Source of the DNA: Psilocybe azurescens
Taxonomy: Eukaryota; Basidiomycota; Agaricomycetes; Agaricales; Agrocybaceae
Length of the DNA stretch: 35,656 bases
Reading direction: 5' to 3'
Assembly (NCBI GenBank): GCA_023853785.1
Contig: JAJIRX010000077.1
Location: forward strand, 1-35,656
Of the stretch, positions 1-9,895 are shown one piece after another (position 1 is the first letter of the stretch; every line of letters starts with the position of its first letter). The notes beneath the pieces were generated by a model that worked only from the letters and a program-made list of their open reading frames with translations, was not told where the DNA came from and searched no databases. The translations under genes and the position numbers were made by a program.

Positions 1-67
1 CAGGAAAGCAATGTATTGACTGGTTGAATACACACAAAGAGCTCACGAACCGTTGAGGACATGTCAG

Positions 68-181
68 TCACTCGGTGGCAACTACAAAATCCTCTTCAAC
101 TAAAGGTTCATCAGCATCCTCTTCCATCCTGAATATCTCATTGCGATCTTCTTTGGCCAGGGCGGAGAACTCCTCCAGCAT
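68..181 (-). CDS. C-terminal fragment of an unknown protein
   Basis: A short acidic reading frame of 37 codons ends in TGA at 70-68 and includes the stretch LEEFSALAKEDRNEIF. The composition looks protein-like, but no family is recognised. In this frame a TAA lies just upstream, close to where the repeat structure starting near 189 begins, so this could be the tail of a gene cut by that insertion. It could equally be chance or an old transposase tail. I infer no function. Confidence 0.25.
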   Translation of the reverse strand: MLEEFSALAKEDRNEIFRMEEDADEPLVEEDFVVATE

Positions 182-203
182 CGCAGTACTTTACAGTGCC
201 CAC

Positions 204-330
204 GGTGCGGTCCAGAACCAGTCAGAACCACTTGGACCCGGTCAGAACCAGTCAGAACCAGTCAGAATCTGGTCGGAATCCACTTGGACTCACTTGGAAC
301 CAGTCAGAATCAGTTGGAATTTCTCAGAGT
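204..330. repeat. degenerate (CAGTCAGAACC)n subterminal repeat array
   Basis: Units such as CCAGTCAGAACC, CACTTGGACCC and CCAGTCAGAATC recur about ten times with variation. The same vocabulary returns at 4494-4780. The plus-strand ORF through here is simply the translated repeat and is not called as a gene. Confidence 0.75.
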
Positions 331-355
331 GAACTTACTACGTTAATGCAAAATA

Positions 356-501
356 ATGCTTAGTCAGCTTTACATAATAATTGCTGGCGTAAGCTTATAA
401 ATGATGTATTGAAATCACGTGATATTGTATGCTTAGTCAGTATTATATAATATTTCTTACATAAGCTCTTAAGTAATCCATTCAGATCACATGATATTTG
501 T
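356..501. repeat. degenerate tandem duplication, period about 73 bp
   Basis: ATGCTTAGTCAG occurs at 356 and again at 429. Each copy is followed by matching blocks: TTACATAA..., then a TAAGCT block, then ATCAC(G/A)TGATATT. The two copies have diverged clearly, so the duplication is old. Confidence 0.6.
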
Positions 502-587
502 AATAAATGCGAAATTATAAAATACACTCAACAGGAATTGAACCAACAGCTTTATATATATTAATTCTATACATGCTTTACCAACTA

Positions 588-613
588 CAGTTGCGGACAA
601 TCAAACTCCACTA
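588..613 (+). repeat. left terminal inverted repeat of the Tc1/mariner element
   Basis: 26 bp starting CAGTTGCGG. It pairs with 3935-3960 with mismatches only at positions 5, 7 and 22. A TA duplication lies immediately outside. Confidence 0.92.
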
Positions 614-916
614 AAAAAATCAACTTTTATTAATGGCCCCGAAAACCATCGGAATTGGTAGAATCCCATTTAAGGAGCTTCTCGGCCAACTTTCAGCTCA
701 TCCTATCGAGCCGTTCCGCTAAATTACCAATTAAAGAATGTATACCTAAAATATTGGCCAGACCTTAAAAATTGGTAAAATCTTGAAAAATAGCGGAATC
801 ACTTTCTTTTTGAAGAGCAGGATGATCCCAGATTTTCGTAAGATTTTATCAAGCCGTTCCTCTCAAAAAAATTCCCAAATTCCCTTACCATGCAGCCGTC
901 ACTCGTTACTTATTGT

Positions 917-3776
917 ATGGCAAAGAAGGCAAAGAGAAACATTACCGGCCTTAGAAATCAATCAAAGACAGTTTCCCATCCCCACCCTGTGATCCATGCC
1001 AACCTCGATGAGCAATCAGATAACGATGAAGGATGGGAGGCTAACATCAAATTAGATAGCCACAAACTGTGTTGGGAGCTTGATGAAGAGGATTTGGATG
1101 AAGAGGAAGCTAGTGAGGATGAGGACACAGATGGTGAAAAAGGCGATGCTGAAGACGAGGTTATTGAAGCAGGCGAGGCTGAGTGGAGAAATGATGGATT
1201 ACATGTCAAGCTTATGATCCTCGCGAATTGAGATAGGTGATGATCCTCGAGATGAAGACTGGATCCCTGATGACTTGAGAAGGAAGCACATTGCCAGATT
1301 AGCCCGTGGTAAGTGACTCTAAGTCTAGAGTGAAACAAAACAAGGTTTAAATCTTGATATTAAACAATTTTTAGCTCAACCAAGGCCAAAATTTTATCAG
1401 AAAGGCCCAGATGTTGGTAGCAAGGCTGAACGAACAAGACGTCACTACAGAAATGTGCTGAAAGGCCAACAGACACTCGAAAGCCTTGGATTTACACGAG
1501 CTGAACCTCGATCTGACTCCTCTCCATACCCCTCCTCACCTACAACCACAAATTCTGAACTCTTGCACCAGCATACCAAGACAAGTCTTCAGGAAGAAGC
1601 CACCAAGATCAAAATTAAGGTGGAGGACGACAGTCCGTCAATCAGTCCCAGCGCAAATTACATTGCTTTGCCATTGGAACATGGTGTCCATGTGCGGCGG
1701 GAAACCCCAGACGCACCAGTCCTCGAGTTCGATGTTCAAATACGGCAAGAATCTCTAACCCCGCCTCCACTCCATTTCGATGAATCCAGGTCTCCAAGTG
1801 TGCGCATCCGCCAGAGTCTGTGACACCGCTGCCACTATTTTTGACCGTCCGGCACAGAAAAGAAAGGCCTCAGGAGATCTGGAGAGTGACGACTCAGATG
1901 AAGAACCTGTACACAGTAGAGGAGAGAGCAGGGAAGGACAGCGGCGTGTTGAGAATGATGTACGAGACAGAGGATGAAGAGGCCTGGGAAGAAGAACTTG
2001 ATGAAACTTTGACACCAAATGCTGAAATCCGAGATTGGGAAGCCCTGCGATCACAAATCAAAGCTGATCTAAGGAAAAGCACAAGTCATTACCATTATCT
2101 CAAATAAATCAGTTGATGATTTTAAGAAACTTTGCAAACCTTTGTCTGAAGGGTTATGGACGAATTGAAGCCAGTATCGAGATTGCATGTCAATGGCATG
2201 AGAAAAGCACATCAAATTCTTATTTTGCGCGAGCGTATTCGTGCACTTGCACGTCATTATCAAATATTTGAACAATTACCAAAAGGAGAGCGCCCGAGGG
2301 GGGATACAGGAAAGGTCGCACCCTTCTAAGGGACAAAGACGTGAGGACAACATCACGAACCTGGTTAACCGAACAACCCATCGGATTGATAACGCCTAAT
2401 AACTTCATGCATGCATTAAATAAATTTATTCTTCCATCCTTAGGGGTGTTACCTGCGAAACCAATTTGCAAATGGACGGCCCGACGATGGCTTGTTAAAT
2501 TGGGATGGACTCGGACTATTCTTCGAAAAGGTGTCTATATGGACGGTCATGAACGTCCAGACATTGTTGAATATCAAGAGAAGGTTTTTCTTCCACAAAT
2601 GAAGGAATTTGAACGTAGGATGGCACAATACGAGGGACCTGATTTGAAGCACATTGAGCCAAATTTATTACCTGGAGAAAAAGAATTAATTGGAGAGTTC
2701 CAAGACGAAACTTGCTGCCAGGCAATGATCACAAAACTTCAGCTTGGTAAATTGGGCTCATATTTGCAACATTATTACTTATCTACTTTTGTATTCAGGT
2801 TACAGGATGGCCAACAAATTCTTCAAAAGAAAGGCCGTGGTTGTTTAATTCATATCTCGGACTGGGTTGAAGAAGTCAATGGGCGCTTAGTGGTTAGGAA
2901 TGCAGATGGTGTCGTCATTAAAGAGGCTCGTAGATTATCTATCCAGGATCAAATGGTGATCCGTATTGGGACTGTGAACAGCTTATCGACCAGGTCAGGA
3001 CCAAGGCAATCCCTGTTTTTGAAGAGGCGCATCCCAGATGCCAGGCTTTATTTATTTTTGATCAATCCTCAGCACGCAGCATTACCACCTGATGCTCTCA
3101 AAGCATTTGAAATGAATAAATCCAATGGTGGCAAACAGCGACACCAGAAGGACACCATAATTCCAGATAACAACCCCTACCCTGAATTCCGTGGAAAGAT
3201 CCAGAAGATGACAACTGAAACTGGTGAGCAGAAGGGCTTGCAACAAACTCTTGAGGAACAAGGCTTCAACGTTGCACACATGTGTGCAAAATGCTTGCCA
3301 GTTTGCCCTTGGGAGAACAGTAACTGTTGCATGGCACGGCTTCTCAGCAAACAAGATGATTTTGCAAATCAAGTTTCAATGCTTGAGATGCTGATCAAAC
3401 AAGCAGGTCACGAATGCATATTCCTTCCAAAGTTCCACTGTGAGCTTAATCTGATTGAAATGGTAGGTCTAATTATTACATGCATCTTGTTAAACTAAAA
3501 ATCCACTCTTCAGTACTGGGGATGGGTCAAGTACCGATATCGGCAAGTTCAGAAGAAGACATTTGACGATGCAAAGCAAGCAGCATTCAATGCACTCGAC
3601 TCTTGCCCGACTGATGTCATTCGAAGGTTCATCAACCGATCCTGGCAGTTTATGGATGCTTACCGAGTTCCGCTGTCCGGCAAAGCAGCTGTGTGGGCAG
3701 TTCATAAGCAAAGGGTCACCGCACAATTTCCCAGAGCGCAATGATGCACCTGGACGCCGTTATCAACCCAACTTAG
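917..3776 (+). pseudogene. degraded DDE transposase (Tc1/mariner-like, basidiomycete family)
   Basis: ATG at 917 (MAKKAKRN...) is followed by an acidic region, an intron after 1307 and the N-terminal DNA-binding part (KFYQKGPDVGSK near 1390). The DDE half contains the region ARRWL..LGW, then DGHER, QDETCCQA, GGKQRHQKDTIIP, a CC-containing zinc-like segment and FLPKFHCELN. A second intron near 3463 precedes YWGWVKYRYRQV. The long uninterrupted frame 2341-3498 is misleading. A 52-nt intron (2746-2797) is read through after a 1-base loss at about 2723. A 1-base loss at about 2935 then puts the region up to 3075 out of frame, and a 2-base loss there restores it. The catalytic FDQSSA motif is readable only in the alternate frame at 3057-3074. 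Another break lies near 3713. It is not functional. Confidence 0.85.
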
Positions 3777-3934
3777 GTACATAAAATGTCATTGATTTTG
3801 GTCAAAAATTTGGCCGATCTAAACGGGCTCATGGGAAAAACTTCGGAGGTGTGTTTTTTGACATATTTCGATGAGCTGAACAAGAATCTGAAATCAGATT
3901 CCGGAAAAATTACTTGGCTGCCGAGATCACCAAC

Positions 3935-3960
3935 TAGTCGAGTTTGATTGTCCACGACTG
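3935..3960 (-). repeat. right terminal inverted repeat of the Tc1/mariner element
   Basis: Its reverse complement starts CAGTCGTGG and matches the left TIR at 23 of 26 bases. TA follows at 3961-3962. Confidence 0.92.
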
Positions 3961-3962
3961 TA

Positions 3963-4493
3963 CATTATTATTGCTTGTGGTATTCTCAACATTTTATAAA
4001 TTATATACCATTCTTTACAACACCCAATAATATATTCTGGCACTTCCTCCAAGCTATACCCACATATTATATATCAAAATGATCAGAAAATTGAGGGCAA
4101 TGCATCTGTAATTACACCATCATCAGAATATTATGTCAGCATGTTCAATATACAAAATACTGTAAATTTGAATATATATAGATATTGTAAACTACATTTT
4201 GCAACAAAATAGCACTCTGTTAGCTATATATTAATAGTTTTACAATAATAGAAATTAATGGAATACAAAAATTAATTTTATTCAAGACATTTAGATTATA
4301 TAAACACAGATTTATATGAAAAATAGGTATTTCTTTACCAGAATATTTTTAATTTTATATAACTATTACATAAATATATTCTCCTCAATTTTACAATTCT
4401 AACAATATCAAATTTGTCACAAACTGTTGAGATCTATGTATACTTTTTGTGTTATTACTTGCTGAGCTGTAAATAGTATGCTGACATAATATA
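3963..4493. other. AT-rich stretch without a gene
   Basis: Very AT-rich DNA, continuing what lies left of 586 across the Tc1 insertion. I see no ORF with protein-like composition, no RNA gene and no further inverted repeat here. It probably belongs to the interior of the surrounding older element. Confidence 0.6.
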
Positions 4494-4790
4494 GTTCCGC
4501 TTTGGTACCACTCGGATTCCACTCGGAATTGGGTCTAATTGGGTTTCAAATTTGATGAATTCCACTTGGATTCCAGTCGGATTCCGGTCGGATTCGATCA
4601 GATTTTGGTTGGACTTGTTAACAGTGGAACCGGTCGGTACCAGTGGTTCCGATCGGAATCCAGTCGGAATCCGGTCAGAAAAATTTGGACATTTTACTGC
4701 TAATTTGGCAGGGACACTGCCAAATAAAATTCGGTCGGAACCAGTCGGATTCCCGACCGGTTCCCGATCAGTACCTGTGGGGAGTGTAAA
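4494..4790. repeat. subterminal repeat array with a 9-bp hairpin
   Basis: Variants of CCAGTCGGAATCC and its complement recur in both orientations. A perfect hairpin (ATTTGGCAG at 4703-4711, CTGCCAAAT at 4717-4725, 5-nt loop) sits inside. Mixed-orientation repeats and a hairpin near a terminus suggest a transposase-binding end. The end motif TGTAAAG closes the array. Confidence 0.65.
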
Positions 4791-4912
4791 GACCTCGATT
4801 TGGGACCCAGCACTCCCAAGCTCAAAGAATTCAATGACCTATTTTTAGCACTAAGAGATGCTATCTTTGAAGAGCACAAGCTGGCTTGCTGCTCAAGCAA
4901 GGCCTCAAGTTG

Positions 4913-5343
4913 TGTCAGGGTTTCTCTTATTTACTTCTATTTTCATCCTATAATTATCTTTTATCTTTTATCTTATCTTTATCTTTCTCAGTATCTTGAT
5001 CATTCCAGAAGTTTCCATCATCACTCCTTTTCATTACTCATCATGATCCTTATTACTCATCATTACTTATTAATTGCTTTCTTTATTATTCATCATGGTT
5101 CTTCTTATTACTCATCATGGAATCTTACTTAGTCAGTCATCTCTAAAGTAGTATAAGTACTGCATGTTTTGTAGGTAGATCCCCAGCTTCAATCTCTTAG
5201 GATTTCCACTATCATTGGTGTGAACCTTTAGATCATTGATTCCTCATAAGTCTATCCTCTGCTCTCTCCTCATCCTCTGCTCTTACTCTCTTGCTTGTCT
5301 TTGTTGGTGGCCTTGTCACACTGATTTTAGTGTTGCCCTGACA
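4913..5343 (+). mobile_element. solo LTR of a retrotransposon
   Basis: The 431-bp unit begins TGTCAGGG and ends CCCTGACA, a perfect 8-bp terminal inverted repeat of the TG...CA type. It is flanked by a perfect 5-bp duplication AGTTG (4908-4912 and 5344-5348). A pyrimidine-rich half, a TATA-like AGTATAAGTA near 5149 and a CT-rich stretch near the 3' end fit LTR promoter structure. No retrotransposon coding sequence adjoins it. This is what remains after LTR-LTR recombination. The family, gypsy or copia, cannot be told. Confidence 0.9.
5031..5125. repeat. imperfect (TTATTACTCATCAT)n microsatellite inside the LTR
   Basis: TTACTCATCAT-type units recur about five times with interruptions. This lies entirely within the solo LTR. 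Confidence 0.6.
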
Positions 5344-5348
5344 AGTTG

Positions 5349-6379
5349 GGCCCAAGAACTCTCAAGTTTGTCATTGAAAAGTTGAACACAAGTTACTCTA
5401 CCCAAGTTGCAGGTTACCTCGTTAACCATAACATAAACATATATAAATACAATGGTCCCCACAATTGATTCACAAAAGATTATACTGCAAATTTCAGTGT
5501 TAACAGCCTAGTACAAGTCTGATTAGCACAGACCTCAATGCTGTCCTGATCTTGAGGTTTGCAGGAGGCAGATACTGCTTTCTGTGGAGAGCCTAAAAAA
5601 TTGTGTGACTGTCTTACACAAAACTTGGTCTTCCCAACAGCAGCTCAAACAATTTGCAAAGAGTGGACCAACCACTGAAAACCTCTGCAAAATAATCAAA
5701 TCCAGAAATCCTCTTTGTACATGACAGATCTGCACTTGTGCAAATTTCTTGGCACTTCTTGGCATCTACAGAACGCAGTATGTATCCATACCCCCTGTAA
5801 CTGGTTAGAGATCCAGAGATTAGTCAGCACTGGCAAGTGGTCTAAATACCAAGCTGTATCAAGATAAGTATAGTATTTGGGAGTAAGTTTGTCCACTTTC
5901 TCTCTAGAAGTATCAGATATAAGGTTTTCACTGCTGAACTTTACTGACTTTCTGCTGTGTTTACTGCTTCTTTATAGGAAGATATGTCCAACAGTCTAGC
6001 ACCAATAATCAAAGTTTGTCACCCACAATGACTCAGAATGGAAACCCACCCAGAATGGCTGTTGTCCAAAATCACTCATGTTTCTTGACTATTTAGAAAT
6101 ACAAATGTATGTAGCCCAAGAGAGCTGGTTGTCGACAGTGCGATTTATGTTGGAATTCTTCTCCTTGAATCAAGGCTATATAAGATTATATACTGCAAAT
6201 ATGGACCAATTTTTCTTGGATTTTGATGAGCAAATAAGAGATAATGTATGTGATCCAAGTTGAAGGGTGCAGCGCCCACCTACTGTGCACCTCTGTACCA
6301 TACTTTACCAAAACTTTAGCTCTGCTAACTTATTCAGGGTGGTGTTCAAGCATTACTACAGAGGGCACTTGCAGAAGCC
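5349..6379. other. intergenic DNA, no gene recognised
   Basis: Only short ORFs without recognisable motifs occur, on both strands. Scattered TATA-like sites are present. The distal part must contain the promoter of the RTA1-like gene. Confidence 0.5.
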
Positions 6380-6387
6380 TATATAAA
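6380..6387 (+). promoter_or_regulatory. TATA box of the RTA1-like gene
   Basis: TATATAAA lies about 90 bp upstream of the ATG at 6478, followed by a pyrimidine-rich leader. The position fits a fungal core promoter. Confidence 0.5.
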
Positions 6388-6477
6388 CATTGTATTTGCT
6401 CACAACATCCATCATCATTTTTTTCTGTATCTTTTGCTATCTGCTTAGATCTCCTCTTTTCTATTTCATACTTTACA

Positions 6478-7816
6478 ATGTCAAGCAATAATGGGACAAG
6501 TATATCATGTAGTCTAGAGCCTAATGTTCTAATGACTTTCTTTCTTTCAATTGCTCTTCTAGTAGTCGACCATTCCAATGTGAACAATTCAGACAACCCC
6601 TATGGTTATGTCCTGTCTAGAACAGTTGTGATTGTATTCCTGTCACTCTTTGCTGTGTCTACTGGTAAGTCTGTTCTATACCTCTGAAATGCATTATATA
6701 CCTTGCAGCTAACTTTGTGTCTTTGAAATAGTGATCCATGCCTGGCAAGCAAGACAATACTGCAGGTGGTGGCTCCTCTATACTGATTGTCTCTGTGGAG
6801 TCATAGAGCTTGCTGGATGGTCAGATTGTTTGTGGTCCTTTTTTTCTCCAACATTGGATTCACCATTTCAGATGCAGTGAGTTGGACTTTTTGATAGAGT
6901 TGCTCAATTATGATTTATTCTCATGCAGAATCACCTGCACTATTATTGCCCCAACCCCCTCTCTTGGCCGCAAGCTTTATCATCTTTGGAGAAGTCATCA
7001 AAATTCTTGGTCCTATGTATAGCTGCTTGAGCCCCAGATTGTGTAAGCTGGGATAGTCTTCTCTTGACAAATGTTCTAATGATTTTATAGATACTATCAT
7101 CTTCACCTCGTGTGTATGTCTTTCACATGTATGACTTTTTAGTTGCTGCTTAGTTGCTTTGAATAATGTTATTTCACTTGTTGTCCAAAATGTGGGAGGC
7201 AGATTGGTGGCTTCTTCAGATGGTCCAGATGGCACTAATATGGTGAATGCCCTCCCAATTTATCTGTGATGATTGACTTGACATCCTAAAATTTGCAGGG
7301 TGCACACATTATGCTCAGTGGTATTGTTTTCCAACTAGGTAATCCTTTCTGTGCATCAGATAATGGGTGACATAAAATTGACTATTAGTTATTATCATTG
7401 CTTTTGCACTTGTGCAATCAAGTTGTTCTATCATTATATTAACAACATTCCTCTTGTCAGTGGATTGAGATCCCACTGTAATATTATTTGTACAGGACTT
7501 GGCACTGGTCATGGGGAGCTGACAACCAATATCAAATAATGGGCTACTCACTTATCTTCAGCACCACAGTTTTGTTCATTTGGTACGATTCCACATCTTG
7601 AAATAGTGCATTGCTCTCATCCTTTCACATAGATCCATCTACTGAATCATTGAGCTTATGGATGGTTGGAATGGAAGAATAATTCAAACTGAATTCTAGA
7701 CAGTGCTATGATTGTATTGGCTATTTATACTATCAATATATTCCATCCCGGAATGCTCCTTTCTGAAAAGTTTGTAGAGAAGGCAGCAGAGATGGAGAGA
7801 CTTGAGACCCAGTAGA
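6478..7816 (+). pseudogene. RTA1-like membrane protein gene with breaks
   Basis: RTA1-family proteins are seven-helix fungal membrane proteins linked to lipid translocation or stress resistance. Exon 1 (6478-6664) encodes a first membrane helix. Exon 2 (6732-6876) gives AWQARQYCRWWLL and the family landmark VIELAGWS. Exon 3 starts at 6929 with ITCTIIAPTP, then LLAASFIIFGEVIKILGP and LSPRL in a shifted frame, broken in the C5 run near 6952. Exon 4 from 7091 continues YTIIF. Later exons carry VISLVVQNVGG (near 7165), GAHIMLSGIVFQL (near 7300) and the C-terminal pieces IELMDGWNGRIIQTE and LAIYTINIFHPG, ending in TAG at 7816. An arginine codon before IIELMDG is replaced by TGA (about 7645). Another break follows IIQTEF, and some residues before DSAM are missing. 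Part of the breakage may be assembly error, but the nonsense codon argues for decay. Confidence 0.75.
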
Positions 7817-8475
7817 CAGGATTATTTCCGTGGATCAGTCATGATTCTCGCAGTAGCCCCCGCAACAGTTGTGCTTCGTTGACAACAAGTAGTTTCAGAG
7901 TAGTACATGTTATAGACATTGTTTATCTTCTTAATTACTTGAAATCAACTTAAGGTTTACCCGGTCGTTAGTTAATATTCAGTTGCCGTGGATATTGAGG
8001 CTTGCAATATGACAACCGTGAGTCAACAATGAGCGTAGTATAACGAGAAGCCCTCGAGCGTTTGGAGAACGTGAGCGCTTATTTGGGTCCAGTTTAACAA
8101 TCAAAGTCACATGTATGCCGCGTCGCCCCTATTTGGTCGCCTAACTCTCGGCTTTATCAGTGACTCGTCGCAATACATAGGATGTCGTGAATCTGCTGAA
8201 GATGGAATACATCTAATAATGTACACCACCATCTGGCAAATGTAATTCGATATCCCACGATGTCGCTCATCTTTGCCAACACAAGAGGGTCACGGCGGAC
8301 CTCGGAGGTTCAAACGTTCATTGACAAGCATCAAGGGATCGGACGCTAGTAATTGGCCAGTAATCCAATTGAAGAATAGATATCAGGAAGTATAACCTAC
8401 GAAAACGAAGAGGGGTTCGAGTAAAGGTGCTATTATGGTATAGTTCGCCGGAAGGATATTTTTACGGTAGACCCT
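7817..8475. other. intergenic between RTA1-like gene and tyrosinase 3' ends
   Basis: The two genes converge here. No ORF with recognisable motifs, RNA gene or repeat is seen. The segment probably holds both 3' UTRs. Confidence 0.5.
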
Positions 8476-9830
8476 TCAAACGTATGTGTAGCACAAGGGT
8501 TCGCTATGAATATCCATAACGTCGCGGATAGGACGCGTTTCGCCAAGATTTCCCATTAGAAGCGTATAATCAAGAGTAACGTTATGGAAGGGGGTACGAT
8601 TGTTGAGCGTCCTGACATCTCGTACAGTCGCTGAGGAAGCATCTGTTGCCAGTTCCACCAGACTCGGTCCAGGTTGGCGTGATGAAGGTAAAAGACGGGG
8701 TCTTAATTAAAGCCAAGTCAATCATATGAGCTAGACAATAGAATATAGCCATGACTTACCGCCAGGGCTCGAATAGAAATTACTCATATCTCCTCCAACT
8801 GCAATGTGTCCGCCATCGTGAATTCCGTGATCTGGTGTGATAGGCTCGCCTTCAAGCTGGATCCGGAAGAGCTCGAAGGTAGGAAGCTTGGTAGCAAGGG
8901 CCACTGCTGCGGCACTGAGATATTTTGAACTGTAAGTATTATTGATGCCGCGAGTAAGACAATGGGTGGTAACGAGTTTGCCGGGACCGATGCTGAGGTT
9001 ATAGTGGGCGAAAGGACCGTCCTGTACACAACCATAGAACATGGTGGGATCATAGATTTTCGAATCATTTCCGAAAGGAGGAAGGGTATACGTTCCAGGA
9101 ACGCCATTACCGCCAAATCCAGTGATTGGGTCATAAACTGGTGATTTCTCGAATCTAATTCATTGCTCAGCGGTTAGTATCTCTTAGAGGGATTATGTTT
9201 GCAGAACATACGCCTCTGCATCTTGTGACCAATCCCAATAGCTGTATATAAACACCATCGTTAGTAAAAGATACAAACAGGGGACGAGAGGCGTACGGAG
9301 TGGCGCCTTTATAACCACATTCCTCGCGAAGTGCAGTTTCATATGACTTCACAAATAATCTATGCCATGGGAGAAATTGACCCTGTAGTGCCATAGAAGT
9401 TAGATTCCGACTCATGATGAAGATCGGATGAGCGTACTGTCAAGTGGACGTTGTCAGCAATTGAAATATGATAGGCTTGAAATTCGTCGAATCGCGTTTT
9501 GGCCTCCTTTATGACTGGCTTGAGCGCAGGCTTGCTCTGCAGACATTTTATAGCTTTGATATAGTCGGCCTTTTGGTTGTCGGTCAAGGCTCTCCTACAG
9601 TCAAGTATTGAGAATTGATAAGTGGAACAGAACATGGCGTAAGTTGCGATATCAGTTCTATACCATTCACTACGCTCAAGTAACGTTTCGCATTGCGTAT
9701 GCTCCCCGATGTCACCACCATCCCCTGAGCCTTCCGTGTCACCTGCCGTGTTGTTATTACCTAACACTGAGGTCTGAAAGACGGTAGATATAAAGAGCGC
9801 TGCCACGAAAATAGATGAGATGGAAGGCAT
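8476..9830 (-). CDS. short secreted tyrosinase (copper monophenol/diphenol oxidase)
   Basis: Type-3 copper enzymes of this family oxidise phenols to quinones. Five exons: 9830-9438, 9382-9297, 9241-9212, 9154-8760 and 8701-8476, all with GT-AG introns. The N-terminus is a hydrophobic signal peptide (MPSISSIFVAALFIS). CuA region: YHISIADNVHLTGQFLPWHR and then YWDWSQDAEAF. CuB region: GIHDGGHIAVGGDMSNF, then DPVFYLHHANLDRVWWNW. The frame ends CYTYV about 65 residues after the last copper His, so the long C-terminal shielding domain of the classic intracellular fungal tyrosinases is absent. That matches the short secreted subgroup. Exon lengths total 1,130 nt, one short of 377 codons. The break sits in a 5-base C run (8590-8594, minus strand), where SGRSTIVPP changes frame to PFHNVTLDY. 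A sequencing deletion is likely; a true null allele is the alternative. Confidence 0.9.
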
Positions 9831-9885
9831 TGAAACGTATCAAGGGGAGGAGCTTCAGAGGGGATGTAGAAGAATTGCAAACTTC

Positions 9886-9895
9886 TTATATATAT
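9886..9895 (-). promoter_or_regulatory. TATA box of the tyrosinase gene
   Basis: TATATATAAG on the minus strand, about 55 bp upstream of the ATG at 9830. Confidence 0.55.

Larger units (their letters stand above)
588..3960 (+). mobile_element. Tc1/mariner-superfamily DNA transposon, degraded
   Basis: The element is 3,373 bp long and bounded by 26-bp terminal inverted repeats that match at 23 positions. Both ends start CAGT and share the core GGACAATCAAACTC. A TA dinucleotide flanks each end (586-587 and 3961-3962), the classic Tc1/mariner target duplication. Inside lies a broken DDE transposase on the plus strand (917-3776). This transposase type is common in Agaricomycetes. The TIR divergence and coding breaks show that the copy is inactive, and non-autonomous by itself. 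Confidence 0.9.
189..4791. mobile_element. putative non-autonomous element with inverted termini (hAT-like?), split by a Tc1/mariner insertion
   Basis: The left end reads CTTTACAGTGCCCACGG. The reverse complement of the right end reads CTTTACACTCCCCACAG, matching at 14 of 17 positions. Both ends lead into arrays of GGTC(A/G)GAACCAGTC-type subterminal repeats (204-330 and 4494-4780). Subterminal repeats next to short inverted termini are typical of hAT-like elements, which is an inference. No convincing 8-bp target duplication was found, so the exact boundaries and superfamily are open. Without the inner Tc1 element about 1.2 kb remains, which would make it non-autonomous. Confidence 0.4.

Noticed and set aside
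2341..3498. Intact 385-residue transposase
   Set aside because: It includes a translated intron and an out-of-frame core, and the catalytic motif is in another frame.
6244..6477. Upstream in-frame extension of the RTA1-like protein
   Set aside because: A TATA box and pyrimidine-rich leader precede the ATG at 6478, and the extension has no membrane-protein character.
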